Below, one piece after another: positions 23,997 through 34,898 of a DNA stretch of 64,000 nucleotides (positions are counted from its first letter, which is position 1; the number at the start of each line of letters is the position of its first letter). The position numbers and the translations under genes were made by a program. This stretch comes from Neopestalotiopsis rosae (lineage: Eukaryota > Ascomycota > Sordariomycetes > Amphisphaeriales > Sporocadaceae). The stretch is from contig JALGAS010000002.1 in assembly GCA_023078685.1 (NCBI GenBank), positions 3,844,001 through 3,908,000 on the forward strand, read 5' to 3'. The notes under the pieces were generated by a model. The model was not told where the DNA came from and ran no database searches. It saw nothing but the letters and a program-made list of their open reading frames with translations.

Positions 23997-26613
23997 ATGA
24001 AGTCCATCGTCGCCGTGTCCTTCGCCGCGTTGTCGGCTGTGGGCGTCAATGCCGTTCAGCCATGGCTGGATACCTCGTTGCCGTACGAGGACCGTCTGCT
24101 TGCCTTCATCGCTCAGCTGAACGATACACAGAAATATGCCATGGTACAGGGAGATACCGAGGTAAGCCATGACTCGACGGCTTGTGTTCCTATTCTATGC
24201 ACCGAGACTTATACAGCTGTAGCTTGATGACAACGGTACTGGTGTTAATCCATGCATTGGTCATATCAGCGGCAACGACACCCTCGGCATCCCATCGATA
24301 TGCATGGGCGATGGTCCCGTCGGCGTAGGAAACTCTCTCAACAATGTGACCACCTTCCCAGCGCCAGTCCTGGCCGCCAGCACGTGGAACACCACCGTAC
24401 AGTACCTCTTTGGACAGGCGCTGGCACAGGAGCATATGGGCAAGGGTCGGAACGTGGTGCTTGCGCCCACCATCAACATCCTACGCTCGCCGCTGTGGGC
24501 CAGGGCCGCCGAGACGCTCTCCGAGGATCCCTTGTTGACTGCTCGCATGGCCGTTGCCGGTATAGAAGGCATTCAAAGTCAGGGTGCCCTGGCCTGCCCG
24601 AAGCATTTCGCTGCGTACAACCAGGATACCAACCGTTTTGGTATCGACCCCGAATGGGTGACGGTTGATGCCGAGGTCGACGAGCGTGTACTGCATGAGC
24701 TCTACTTTCCGGCGTTCAAAGCGTCCATACAGGAGGCTGATGCGGCGTCAATCATGTGTTCTTACAACAGACTAAACGGCTACTTCACCTGCGAAAACGA
24801 CTGGCTTCTCAACACTACTTTGCGACAGGATTGGGGGTTCGAGGGCTTTGTTGTGGCTGATTGGTACTTTTCGACCCGCAGCACCGTCGGTGCCGTCATG
24901 GCTGGTTTGGATATATCGATGCCTGGTGGTGATCTCACGGACGCGTACGGCTTCCCAGCATACTATGGAGATCTGCTCGTCGAAGCCGTCAACAACGGCT
25001 CCGTTCCTTATTCGCGGCTGGATGATATGGTCAAGCGAGTCTGGCGATACATGTTCAAGCTGGGCATGATTGATAATCCCCTCACTGGAGATGCTCTATC
25101 CTACGTGCGGACACAAGAACATTTGGATCTTGCCCAGCAAATGGTGGAAGACGGCACAGTTCTGCTGAAGAATGAAGACAGCACATTACCTTTGAGCCCG
25201 GAAAAGTACACCAAGATTGCCGTCTTTGGTGTAGATGCCACCAGCCAGAATCAAGTGTCTGAGAATCACGGTGGCTTCGTCATTGACTCAACCATGGTCG
25301 TCCAGGCGCCCTTTGACGCCCTTGAGCGTCGCGGTACCGCCGAAAACATTTCCGTCAAGTACGCCGAGGCCTACCCGGGCACCGGCCAGTTCGCCACCAT
25401 CCCTTCCAGCATGTTCAAAAATGGCGGCGTCAATGTGTCCTACTACACCACGACGGACTTTTCTGGCCCCGTGAACCAGACCGACTTTGTCCCTAACATC
25501 ACCCTCGCCACATTTCCCTCGGAGCTCTGGCAGGCTTGGCCGCAAGTCTTCTCTGCCGAATATGAGGCCGTATTCTTGCCCAACACGACGGGCACATACC
25601 ACTTCTCCCTCTACGGCCAGGGCACGGCGCTGCTCTACCTCGATGATGCCCTCGTAGCCAACATGTCGTTTGCCAATTTTGGCAACTACGTCCAGGGCAC
25701 CGCCGACCTCGAGGCCGGCGCCGAGGTCAAGCTCCTCCTGCGCTACGACATGGGCTACTCGCTGTCGACGGGCGGCTACGGCGTGACGCTCGGCGTGGAC
25801 GTGGGCAACCAGACCCGCGACGCCGAGGCCGACGCGCTGGCGGCCTGGGCCGACGTGAGCATCATCTTCGCCTCGGACCGCATCTCCGAGGGCGCCGACA
25901 GCGGGCTGGGCCTCTCGCTGCCGGGAGACCAGGACGCCGTCATCGCGCGGCTCGCGGCGCTGTCCGAGAAGACGGTCGTGGTGCTCAATACCAACTCGGC
26001 CGTGCTCATGCCCTGGCTCGGCGGCGTCGACGCCGTGCTCGAGGCTTGGTACTCTGGCCAGCAGGTCGGACTGGCCCTCGAGCGGCTCATGTTTGGCGAC
26101 GTGAGCCCCAGCGGCAAGCTGCCCGTCACTTTTCCCCGGGCTTTGGAGGATGCTATCCAGATCAACAACAACATTGAGGTGCCCTTCTCCGAGGGCTTGT
26201 ATGTGGGTTACAAGGCCTATGACAAGAGTGGTGTCGAGCCCTTGTTCCCGTTTGGCCACGGCCTCACGTACTCCAATTTCTCGCTGCACTGCTCGACGGT
26301 GTCGGCAAACGATAGCGCTGTGACTGTCAGTACTACTCTCAAGAATGAGGGATCTGTCGATGCGAGGCAAGTCGTTCAGCTGTACGTTGGCTATCCCGAG
26401 GCGGCAAACGAGCCGCCAAAGCTGCTCAGGGCATTTCAAAAGGTCGAAGTCGTTGCGGGCGGTAGCGCTTTGGTTGAGCTTGTTGTACAAAAGGAAGATC
26501 TGATGGTTTGGTCTGAAGAAGCCCAAGGCTGGACTTTCGTCAACGGCGACTATGAGTGCATGCTGGGATTCTCGGCTGGAGACATTCAAACAACACAGAG
26601 CATTAGTCTGTAG
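23997..26613 (+). CDS. Secreted GH3 beta-glucosidase with PA14 insertion
   Basis: There are two exons, 23997-24161 and 24223-26613 (61 bp intron, GTAAGC/TAG). The product is about 851 residues. A signal peptide covers about residues 1-19 (MKSIVAVSFAALSAVGVNA). The GH3 N-terminal barrel includes GDGPVGVGNSLNNVTTFPAP and KHFAAYNQDTNRFG; the probable nucleophile is Asp268 in FVVADW. The alpha/beta sandwich domain follows, interrupted by a PA14-like insertion at about residues 400-560 (LPNTTGTYHFSLYGQG). The probable acid/base is Glu611 in RISEGADSG. FPFGHGLTYSNF leads into the C-terminal fibronectin-III-like domain. There are many N-x-S/T sites. It would release glucose or other sugars from terminal beta-linked residues of plant or fungal glycans outside the cell. 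Exact specificity cannot be told from sequence. Confidence 0.95.
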
Positions 26614-26875
26614 TTACCATATATATCTCAAATACTTTAATATTCTTTAATCAAAGTTCGATAGTTTCATAACCCAGCCAGACTCAAAATGCAAAGGAAT
26701 GTCTGGGAAAACGTGATTGTATAATGGTCAATTAATTATTCTGCCAGACAGAGAATGGTACGCAAGAGTATACGTAGAGAAATTTCCATGAAGAACAGTA
26801 GATGATATAAGAATTGTCCTTGTCAGCGTTTCCGCGGACGACTTTTCTACATGATTTCTTCGCCGGTCCTCATAT

Positions 26876-27400
26876 CTATGGGTTGTCAAGGGTAAAGTCG
26901 ACATTTCCAGTCGAAGCACCACCGACACAAGTACCGCTGATACTGCCCGTAGGACACACGGCACGGGCCGCGCGAATACAGCCCTCCCATCTGCCCTTGG
27001 AGATATTAATCGTCGCGCCGCTCGACGCCGCGTTGAGCGTGAAGAGCGCCGTGCCCGACTCGCCCGTCGTGCTCTCGGGGGCGCCGCCGCACTTGGTTAT
27101 GGTGCCCGCGATGCCGCCGCAGATGCCGAGCTCGGCTACATTTTGGTCGTGGAAGACAATGTCACTTTTACAAGGATTTAGTCCGCGTTGAGAGAAAAGG
27201 TTGTATTGGAGAGCAGGTAGCAGGACTCACACGTTTGGGTTTGTACACTCGACGTTTGTGACGGCATTGGGATCGACGGTCGTCGAGGCGCGCATTGCCA
27301 GGATCTCAAAGTGTTCCGAAGACAGGTCGAGAGGCGAGGCGGCTACAGAGCTGACGCCCGCCAGGACGAGGACCGCCTGAAGAAGAGTTGTTGACAACAT
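26876..27400 (-). CDS. Small secreted cysteine-containing protein
   Basis: There are two exons, 27400-27231 and 27164-26876, with a 66 bp intron (GTGAGT donor, GACTAAAT branch-like site, AAG acceptor) joined in phase 2. The product is about 152 residues. The first 22 residues form a clear signal peptide (MLSTTLLQAVLVLAGVSSVAA). The mature part has six cysteines (in NVECTN, LGICGG, TKCGG, WEGCIR, AVCPTG and SGTCVGG), an even number compatible with three disulfides. It has one likely N-glycosylation site (NIS). I do not recognise a family with certainty; the pattern resembles small secreted proteins and possible effectors of ascomycetes. It is convergent with the GH3 gene, with 262 bp between stop codons. 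Confidence 0.8.
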
Positions 27401-28801
27401 CTTGTATGATATTACTAGTAGTTGAAAAAGAGTGACCAGGCCCGTGATCGTCGTTATGAAGATAAGAATGAATGCAATTCGATCACGGATCGACAGAGAA
27501 TATTAACAACAAGATGGATGATGAGTGTGTGTAAGTAGACATCTAATGCATGCTTCCCATCGGTAACTTAAGTAGGACAAGAGTCCTTCCACTACAGACC
27601 TATCTCAAAGAGCCCACCGGACGGTTTCACGAAGGAGCGAAGCGCAGTACGAGAAACTTCATAAACCTTGCGGCGATCCATGGATCCTGCCATGCAACAA
27701 TCACAACTTCAGGAGAGACGGAGATGGATATGGGAATTCGGGGAAAATGCGTCCCAAGCTGGCGCTTGACGCCGAAGAGCATCGTGCCAATAGCTGCGTG
27801 ACTGAGACCAGGTCAACGGAACACTTGCCGAGGAGAGATCGTAGGGCGATCACAGGGTTCATCTCAGGGCCAAACCCAGACAAGGCCGAAACATGAGATG
27901 AAGCTTTTTGAGGCTGAGTGACAGGCCATGTCGATAAGGGGTGGTGGACCAGGAGTAGCTGAGTCGAGACGTGCAATGTGCCATGTTCACCAGGGTATAG
28001 TCGGAAGATACGACCTGATTGGTTGTGGAGTAGTATTCTTTTGGCTGACATGAAAGCACAGCAGCTTCTTTATTTGAATGCTTAAATTCGCTGGCTCCTG
28101 GGAACTTTTCTAATCTTCTTCATGTTCAAGAACTTCTTAGAAACCATCGATGTTTCCAGAGACGAGGATAAATGATTCATTGCGCATCTTTGACATTGTA
28201 GTCGTTCTGTACCAAGATATAAGCATTGCTAGCAGTGTAGTTCTTGGCAGATGGATTAGTGGTAATTATCACGATGCATATGAACTCATCACATGCAACC
28301 CACAACCAGAGATGGCATCGATAGCCGCGGAGTCAAGTTGACATAATAATCTGCTTGCACTCTCTCACTTTTCGTCCAACCGAGGATGAAGGACATTCTC
28401 CTCCCCAGCCAGGTTGCCAGGCACAGGCGGTACTAGGCCATATGCGTGTGCGCTCAGCCAAAGACAGCGGGGCGCCTTTCCCCAGTTCAGTGGAGGGCCG
28501 GAGCTTCTGCTCTATGTCATAACCCGCCGCGGAACTCTAACGCAGGTAGAAGTAAATATAGTGACGTCACGGTCATTCCCGCCCAATAAGCCGCAATGCT
28601 TTCTGCATTGGAGCTCCCTCTACCCGGCAGAAGCTCATAGGCTGCATATTAAACTCTGAACAAATATCTCTCCTTCCTTTTTCCCTCTGCAAGTCAAGCA
28701 ACGTCAAAGAAAGCATCGTGAAACAACAGATCCAATCGAAAAGCCCATAAAACTTCCTCTTACACTCTCATCTTATACCCAAGATCAACCAATCCATCAC
28801 A
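27401..28801. other. Divergent promoter region, secreted protein / mitochondrial protein
   Basis: This is a non-coding spacer between two divergently transcribed genes. It contains a perfect CRE-type palindrome (annotated separately) and a C/T-rich stretch near 28670-28690. Short frames here look random. Confidence 0.6.
28562..28569. promoter_or_regulatory. CRE-type palindrome (TGACGTCA)
   Basis: The sequence TGACGTCA is a perfect ATF/CREB bZIP binding site. It lies 233 bp upstream of the start codon of the small mitochondrial gene at 28802. In fungi such sites are bound by Atf1-type stress regulators. The site is seen directly; its use is inferred from position only. Confidence 0.45.
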
Positions 28802-29186
28802 ATGGCTTCCCGCACCTTCCTCTCGGCCTTCCGCCCTGCCGCCGCTCTGGCCAGCAGACAGACCATCGCATCGCGAACCTTTGTTAGCAGCACCGTCCTG
28901 AGGCACAAGGAGGACTCTCTCCGTAAGTTATCTCTCACCCGGGCTTTCCCAAACCACCCCCAATTGCGATACTCCCCAGAGCGCAAGTAAGCTAACATTG
29001 CGTTCAAACCTAGACGACCCCGAAAGCACACACGAGGCTCTCAACAAGTCCAAGAACAACGGCAAGGAGTGGAAGCCCGAGCTGGCCTCCAACAGCGAGG
29101 AGGCCGTCAAGGCCGACCGCGAGAACAAGGACGACATCAAGACCCTGCAAGAGAAGACCAAGAAGCAGGCCGAGCAGAAGAAATAA
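28802..29186 (+). CDS. Small predicted mitochondrial protein
   Basis: There are two exons, 28802-28922 and 29014-29186, with a 91 bp intron (GTAAGT donor, GCTAAC branch site, TAG acceptor) that rejoins EDSLHDPESTHEALNKSK. The product is 97 residues. The N-terminal 35 residues are rich in Arg, Ser and Ala with no acidic residue (MASRTFLSAFRPAAALASRQ), a typical mitochondrial presequence. The mature part is almost entirely charged and probably helical, with many Lys, Glu, Asp and Asn and the C-terminus EKTKKQAEQKK. I have no firm family name. The start context (CACAATGG) and preceding C/T-rich leader fit an expressed gene. Confidence 0.8.
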
Positions 29187-29908
29187 AGCAAGGGCGAAAT
29201 GACTCCAGCCAAACCTTGCTGAAAAAAAGGAAAAAGTAAAAGGGAAAACTTGTAGTATAACATGTTTGCCGCTCTTCACTGAGCCGCATATTGTTCATCA
29301 TTTTTTTTAACACAACATGAAATGGGTAGCGTTTCCGGGTGGGCGTATCACAATGATCTGAGGGGCAGATCGAGATAACTATTTGGCATCACACATACTG
29401 GAAGGCCTCTCCAAGAGCACGCCTTAATACAATTGCATTTGCATCTTTGAACTACCCTTTGATTCATGTTGACAGAGTGACTTGTGCATGAACGCTGGTC
29501 CGGTGCAAGGCAGGTTATCATGAACATTCCAACTCTTATTCGCGACAATTCGGAACGAGAGATTCTTCGAGCTTGGTACGAGAAGTGGCTTCAGAATTGT
29601 GACACTGGAGACAAACTCTTTCTACACATTGTAAGGCACAGTATGAGAGGACCGAGAAAGTAAAAGAGGCGTTAGAAAACTGGACACGAAGATGGCATTG
29701 AAATACGTCTCAGATCAAATGAGGAAATACAAGTGCTATAAAACGCCGAAACGCCCGCGATGCTATACAGTTAAATGTACTGGCCAGTCCGCCCACTGTC
29801 AACAACATATGTGCCTTTTCAAAGTGATGCCTTTCGATATGATACATCGACAGGAACTGTTCATGGAGACGGAATACGCTCCTCTTGCGCATCCGACGCT
29901 GATCCTTC
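29187..29908. other. Convergent intergenic spacer
   Basis: This 3'-to-3' spacer lies between the small mitochondrial gene and the SNARE gene. I see no gene; it should hold both 3' UTRs. Confidence 0.6.
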
Positions 29909-30784
29909 TTATTTCAAAAGCGCAATCAAGAGGACCAGGATAATGATCAGAACAATAATGGCAACCATTTGCTTATTGTCGCTGGCCGTCCGGGAAATCT
30001 TGTCAACCCGCCGCCGGGCGCGATCCATCCGCCCTTGATGCCTGTCCACCACGACGTCGACCTCGTCGAGCATGGCGACTTGCTCATCGAGCTCGTCGCC
30101 GATCTGCATGCTGAGCTCCCGCTGCCGGGCAATGGACACGCCCAAGGCGTCGAGCTGCGCGTCCTGCTGGTCCATGATCTGCTGGTGGTACGCGTGGATC
30201 TGCTGGTTGTCCATGCTCTGCCCATCAATCTCGTCGCGGTAGCCGGCGCTGTCGTTGTTGGGGTTATCCGTATACCGCGAGCCAAACAGCTGCGCCTCGA
30301 GGTCCGGGTCGCGGCCGCTGCCGTCATTGTTGCCGTTTGACGACGGGTTGTCAGAGAAGCGGACCGTCTTGGACGAGGCGCCGCGCTGCACGCCCTTGGG
30401 CCGGAGCGACGAGGCCATGTCCCGGGGCGAGGTGGTGGCGTGGGCAAAGTCGGCGGCGAGGGCCGGGTCGTTGGGGTGCGTGAGCGTCGAGTTGGTGGCC
30501 GGCGACGAGAAGCCGTGGAACTGCGACTGGAGGTCCTTGTACTGCTTCTGCAGGTCCGGCAGGTTGTCGCCTATCGTGAGGGCCCCGTCCTCATCGCCCT
30601 CCGCCTCGAGCTGCGCCTGCTTCCGCTCCAGCGCCTCTAGTCCATCTTTGAATTGCTCGAGCGACCGGGCAATGTGGCCGTCGTTGGCGTCTGCATCGAG
30701 GTTGAGGCTCTGCGCCCGTTGCCGTTCGAGCAGCGAGAGCTTGATGTGGTCGGCTAGCAGGAGGAGCTGGTTTGCGCTCGACAT
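29909..30784 (-). CDS. SYN8: Endosomal t-SNARE Syn8 (syntaxin-8 like)
   Basis: This is a single exon of 291 codons. The N-terminal half is helical and Gln/Leu-rich (LLLLADHIKLSLLERQRAQS, LEALERKQAQLEAEG). The SNARE motif is at about residues 195-265 and contains a central Gln layer (block QQIMDQQDAQLDALGVSIAR, then MQIGDELDEQVAMLDEV). A single C-terminal membrane anchor (MVAIIVLIIILVLLIALLK) follows. This layout is that of a tail-anchored Qc-SNARE; the fungal match is Syn8, which acts in endosomal and vacuolar fusion. It is functionally close to VPS11 in the same window, though the two are not linked as neighbours. Confidence 0.88.
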   Translation of the reverse strand: MSSANQLLLLADHIKLSLLERQRAQSLNLDADANDGHIARSLEQFKDGLEALERKQAQLEAEGDEDGALTIGDNLPDLQKQYKDLQSQFHGFSSPATNSTLTHPNDPALAADFAHATTSPRDMASSLRPKGVQRGASSKTVRFSDNPSSNGNNDGSGRDPDLEAQLFGSRYTDNPNNDSAGYRDEIDGQSMDNQQIHAYHQQIMDQQDAQLDALGVSIARQRELSMQIGDELDEQVAMLDEVDVVVDRHQGRMDRARRRVDKISRTASDNKQMVAIIVLIIILVLLIALLK

Positions 30785-33036
30785 GGCAGGCTGCGGCCTG
30801 GGGAGGCTATCTCTTGAACGCCGGGGTTATATGGTACAAGAGTCGATGATATGAGATAATACGATGAGCAATGACGCCGAAGAGATACACTGCGGTGATA
30901 AACTGATGCTAAGTGCGCATACAATACAGGTGGTTTGGTTCTGGAGCGTCAATCGGTGTCGGTGCGGAGTCTCGCTACAGCCAATGAATGGAGACTTTAC
31001 TCTAGGTGCCTGCTTGTTGCTTATTTCTAACTGTTACAGGTAGGTAAGTTGGTACGGTATTGGATGTGCACTCCTTGTCCGTTCGTGATGGCATAAGCAA
31101 TAAAATTGTGCTGAGATGACGTGAATTGTACTATTTGGGAATTTCGATAATGTTTGTATCTTGTCATTTCCTCTGGATACCTCGTTGTGTATGCAAATCG
31201 TCGATGGGCGCTTCCGTAATTGTACTCTCAGTATTGCTAGGTGAAAGTCTGGTCAAGCTGCCGGCAGATGTGGTATGCCTCCAGCGCACTTCTCCAGGTT
31301 TAAGGTACGAACCCACTGAATGACAGCTAGCTATCTGAGGTTTAGAACAATATCAAAATATCGAACACGAAACCTTGATATTTCAGACCATTTGAACTGC
31401 AGAATTGGTTCGAGTTAAAGAGGGCAGATATTTCGCACCCAAAATACATGATTCAGTGCACCATGCATGTATGTATGTGCCTGGTGAGTTTGAGAATGTT
31501 CATCTGCCGCTCTGAGCTCTTCTGGCTACTATCGATAAGCCCTCGACGTCATTCCGTTCGATTTTCTACCCAACCGAATATACTCAATTTCTATTTCAGT
31601 TCATACCAAGTGCTACGGACTGCCTAAGAACAACTTGGAGCAACCACAGCTACCAGTAGATAATCATTGCGTTCGTGCGTTACTCGACTCAAGCGATACC
31701 TCGATTCTTCTTATTGTCATTCGACAATTTCATGTTACTATGCGTATATCCCGGCCTTGGACCTCGCAAAAGATGATATTTACGAATAGAAGTTGCTTTT
31801 CTCTCTCGATCGCGCCCAATCAGTGACGGCTGGATATGGCAAACTTCGTATATCTCGCGTGTTGACAATCTATGGGCGCACACAGCTCAAGTAGTTGCAG
31901 CTCACTACAATACCCCACCACTTAATAATGTATTATTCAGGAACCATCTGCCATCCACATACAAACTAAAGCACGGCCAACCAGTAGTGTTGCTCCGATT
32001 TAGTCCCCGATTTTTTGGCAAGATCCAGATGGCGAGGTCCCAGAGGTCCCAAGGTCCCTAACCAATTGCCGTAGCGGCAATACTTGCACCCGCTTGCAGT
32101 AGCTAGCGTCGTGCTGGCACACGGGACCCTTCACATCTTGCATCTCGAGTCGGGCGGTCGGTTGAGGCAAGAGCCCTTTGGAGAGCCCCCCCGCGGAGTC
32201 CTCTCGTTTGCATGGCGGGGACCAGGCAGTTGGGAACCACCACCCAAAGTCATCCATTCTCTGATTACCATCTGCCCGCCAAAGGACCCCTCATCGCCAG
32301 TCAAATTGCCTTATGAATATGGGACGATGCTGACGTCTTTTTCCCAAGAAGGGGTCTTTCATAACAGGTCCCTGCAGCCAGCCGGAAAGGGAAGTCCTAT
32401 CACTCTCTCTCTCTTCCAGTCTGCTTAGAGAAAGCCCATCATGGGATCTCCCCCAGCTGAGAGAGAAGCAGATCGAGAAGGATGAGGGTCCCAGCCAAGA
32501 CAGTCCGCCGTTATTCGCCATCTGCTCTCTTTAGCCGGGGGGAAACTCACTCCCCTTGCTCGCGAACCAAGAAAGAACGCCTGCTCATTCCCCAATCCAA
32601 TGCTATGCTGGCTTGGGCCTGAACCTGACTCCGCTGGCTTTTCAGTGGAGATCGCGGCACATTCTTCTTGACATTGCCGGGTAGGTAATAATGGTTTGGT
32701 AGGTGAGGTGGGGTGGTCCTGGTGTGGAAAATAGACCGAGCCCATTCGCGCCGCCCCTCATGTGGGAGCATGATACCGAGATCGCTGGGTCATGTTATTA
32801 TGGTGCTCTTGGTTTGAAAGAAATATTGCGCCGTGATTTTCTTCTCAGTCTTGAGTATTCTCCTTCTTCCTTCATTCTTCCTTTTCTCACTTCTCCTCCC
32901 CCTCGAGTCTACACGTCATATTTCAGGCTATATCCAAGCAAGGCTGAAGTCTGTATTCGGCATTGCCTTCTTATATAACCCTATAACAGTATAAGATACA
33001 GCCTCGGACAAGGCTCTTTTCCTCCACACCGACATC
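30785..33036. other. Divergent promoter region, SYN8 / MetE-like
   Basis: These 2.25 kb lie between two divergent starts. The last 200 bp before 33037 include a strong C/T tract (about 32838-32910), the signature of highly expressed fungal promoters, and then a short leader. Short frames in the rest have no protein features. Confidence 0.6.
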
Positions 33037-34179
33037 ATGCCTCTGCCCATTGGTGTCTACCGTGCCGACCAAGTCGGCTCCCTGCTGCGGCCGAGGGATA
33101 TTCTGGCGACCCGTGAAAAGGTGGCCAGCGGCGAGCTCTCTCAGGACGACCTGAAGCAGCTGGAGGACAAGCACATTGCCGACGTTGTGCGCAAGCAGAT
33201 CGATGCCGGCCTCCGCGCCGTGACGGACGGCGAGTTCAGACGCGAGTGGTTCCACATTGACTACCTGGTCAACCTCGCCGGTGTCGAGAAGCGCGGCGCC
33301 CTCCAGTCGACCAATGTCTCCAAGGGCGGCACCATGCCCCCGCGCCTCGTGGTCGTGGACAAGATCTCGCACCCCAAGCCCATCCAGGTCGACGACTTCC
33401 ACTACCTTGAGTCGCAGATCGCCGCCGCCGGTGCCAGCGGCAAGGTCACCACCAAGGTCGCCATCCCCTCGCCCACCATGATCCACTTCCGCAACTCGCG
33501 CGAGACCATTTCCGAGGAGGCTTACCCGACCCTCGAGCCCTTCTTCGACGACCTCGCCCGCGTCTACCAGGAGGAGCTCGCCGACCTGTACGCCGCCGGC
33601 GTCCGCATGGTCCAGCTCGACGACACCAACCTGGCCTACCTGTGCGACCCGGGCATGCGCGCCGAGGCTGAGAAGCGCCACGGCGACGCCAACGTCCTGG
33701 CCCGCCAGTACGCCGCCCTGATCAACAAGGCCATCGAGAAGCGCCCCAAGGACATGACCATTGGCATCCACCTGTGCCGCGGCAACCACCGCTCGCAGTG
33801 GTTCGCCCAGGGCGGCTACGAGCCCGTCGCCGAGGTCCTCTTCAAGGAGCTCAACGTCGACGTCTACTTCCTCGAGTACGACGACGCCCGCTCTGGCGAC
33901 TTCTCCCCCCTGCGCCACCTGCCCGACAACAAGATCGTCGTCCTCGGCGTCATGACCTCCAAGAAGGCCGCCCTCGACGACAAGGCCGACATCATCAGCC
34001 GCCTCCACGAGGCCGCCAAGTTCTGCCCCCGCGGCCTCGACCAGCTCTGCCTCAGCCACCAGTGCGGCTTCTCCAGCACCATGGAGGGCAACGAACTCAG
34101 CGAGGAGGAGCAGTGGGCCAAGGTCCGCCTCGAGGTCGAGATTGCCAAGGAGGTCTGGGGTGACGATCTCAGCCAGTAG
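33037..34179 (+). CDS. MetE-like (cobalamin-independent methionine synthase fold) protein
   Basis: This is a single exon of 380 codons, about half the length of a true fungal Met6/MetE (roughly 765 residues). It corresponds to the C-terminal catalytic barrel of the UROD/MetE superfamily. Recognisable blocks are RADQVGSLLRP at the N-terminus, TDGEFRREWFH, and MVQLDDTNLAYLCD. The likely zinc ligands are His and Cys in IGIHLCRGN, Glu in YFLEYDD and Cys in SHQCGFSS. The N-terminal homocysteine/folate half is absent, so it probably transfers a methyl group from, or otherwise acts on, another thiol substrate. Third codon positions are overwhelmingly C or G from 33100 on, as in strongly expressed fungal genes, and the upstream C/T tract agrees. 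No targeting signal is seen. Confidence 0.9.
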   Translation: MPLPIGVYRADQVGSLLRPRDILATREKVASGELSQDDLKQLEDKHIADVVRKQIDAGLRAVTDGEFRREWFHIDYLVNLAGVEKRGALQSTNVSKGGTMPPRLVVVDKISHPKPIQVDDFHYLESQIAAAGASGKVTTKVAIPSPTMIHFRNSRETISEEAYPTLEPFFDDLARVYQEELADLYAAGVRMVQLDDTNLAYLCDPGMRAEAEKRHGDANVLARQYAALINKAIEKRPKDMTIGIHLCRGNHRSQWFAQGGYEPVAEVLFKELNVDVYFLEYDDARSGDFSPLRHLPDNKIVVLGVMTSKKAALDDKADIISRLHEAAKFCPRGLDQLCLSHQCGFSSTMEGNELSEEEQWAKVRLEVEIAKEVWGDDLSQ

Positions 34180-34898
34180 ATTCTTGGTTTGATTTCCTCT
34201 CGACGCAGTGTGGAGATTGGCGAGACTGAATCTTTTGTCATGAGATAATGGGGTAGGCATATTTTAAACAAACAGCATATTAAGCACTATGAACAAAAAT
34301 GGGTAAATGGGACGAGGCTTCAACACGCCGCCATATAGTCTTTGGGCGTGGGGTGATGATTATCAGCATAGCGTACGGGAGTAGTGGTGGTCACAATGGC
34401 AAAAAATCATTGTTGACAGTATATAACATGAGAATAGATTGATGACTAGAAAACGATTCACAACGAGTCCAATTGCGCGCGTATATCGTGAAATTCCTTG
34501 ATCAATTGAAGTTTTGTGGCTGATGAAGCAATCACGTTACAACTTTTTCCGTAACCACAGAACTATTCAAATATACAGTTTTTCGTCAGAGACCATTTCC
34601 CCTATTCCGTTCCATTATAAGCCGAAAATTCAGCCTGCTGGGGTAGATCAAAGAAAACAAACTCCCAGACTTCTTTTTGGGGGGTATAGGAAGTCGGGTC
34701 TCCCAACTATACAAATTCCAAAAACGCCGTCCTCGATCACCAGAAGTGTCGAAATGCCCTGGGTCCATTATACTAAGGGAAGAAAGGGAAATGTCATCAA
34801 GTGGCGTGTCGCTCAACCGCCATGATTATGTACTTTGAGCTGGGATCGGCTGCGAGACATTGTGAGGCTTGCGTCGCACGAGACTACAAGTTCTCAAA
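34180..34898. other. Convergent intergenic spacer
   Basis: This AT-rich 3'-to-3' spacer lies between the MetE-like gene and the KH-domain gene. I see no gene. Confidence 0.6.

Noticed and set aside
25288..26589. Minus-strand frame of 433 codons opposite the GH3 gene
   Set aside because: It lies fully within the GH3 coding region, has no domain, and is explained by the same codon-bias effect.
32971..34260. Long minus-strand frame (429 codons) opposite the MetE-like gene
   Set aside because: It is an antisense shadow: the sense gene's C/G-ending codons leave the opposite frame open, and the translation is a low-complexity Val/Leu/Ala/Gly string with no motif.
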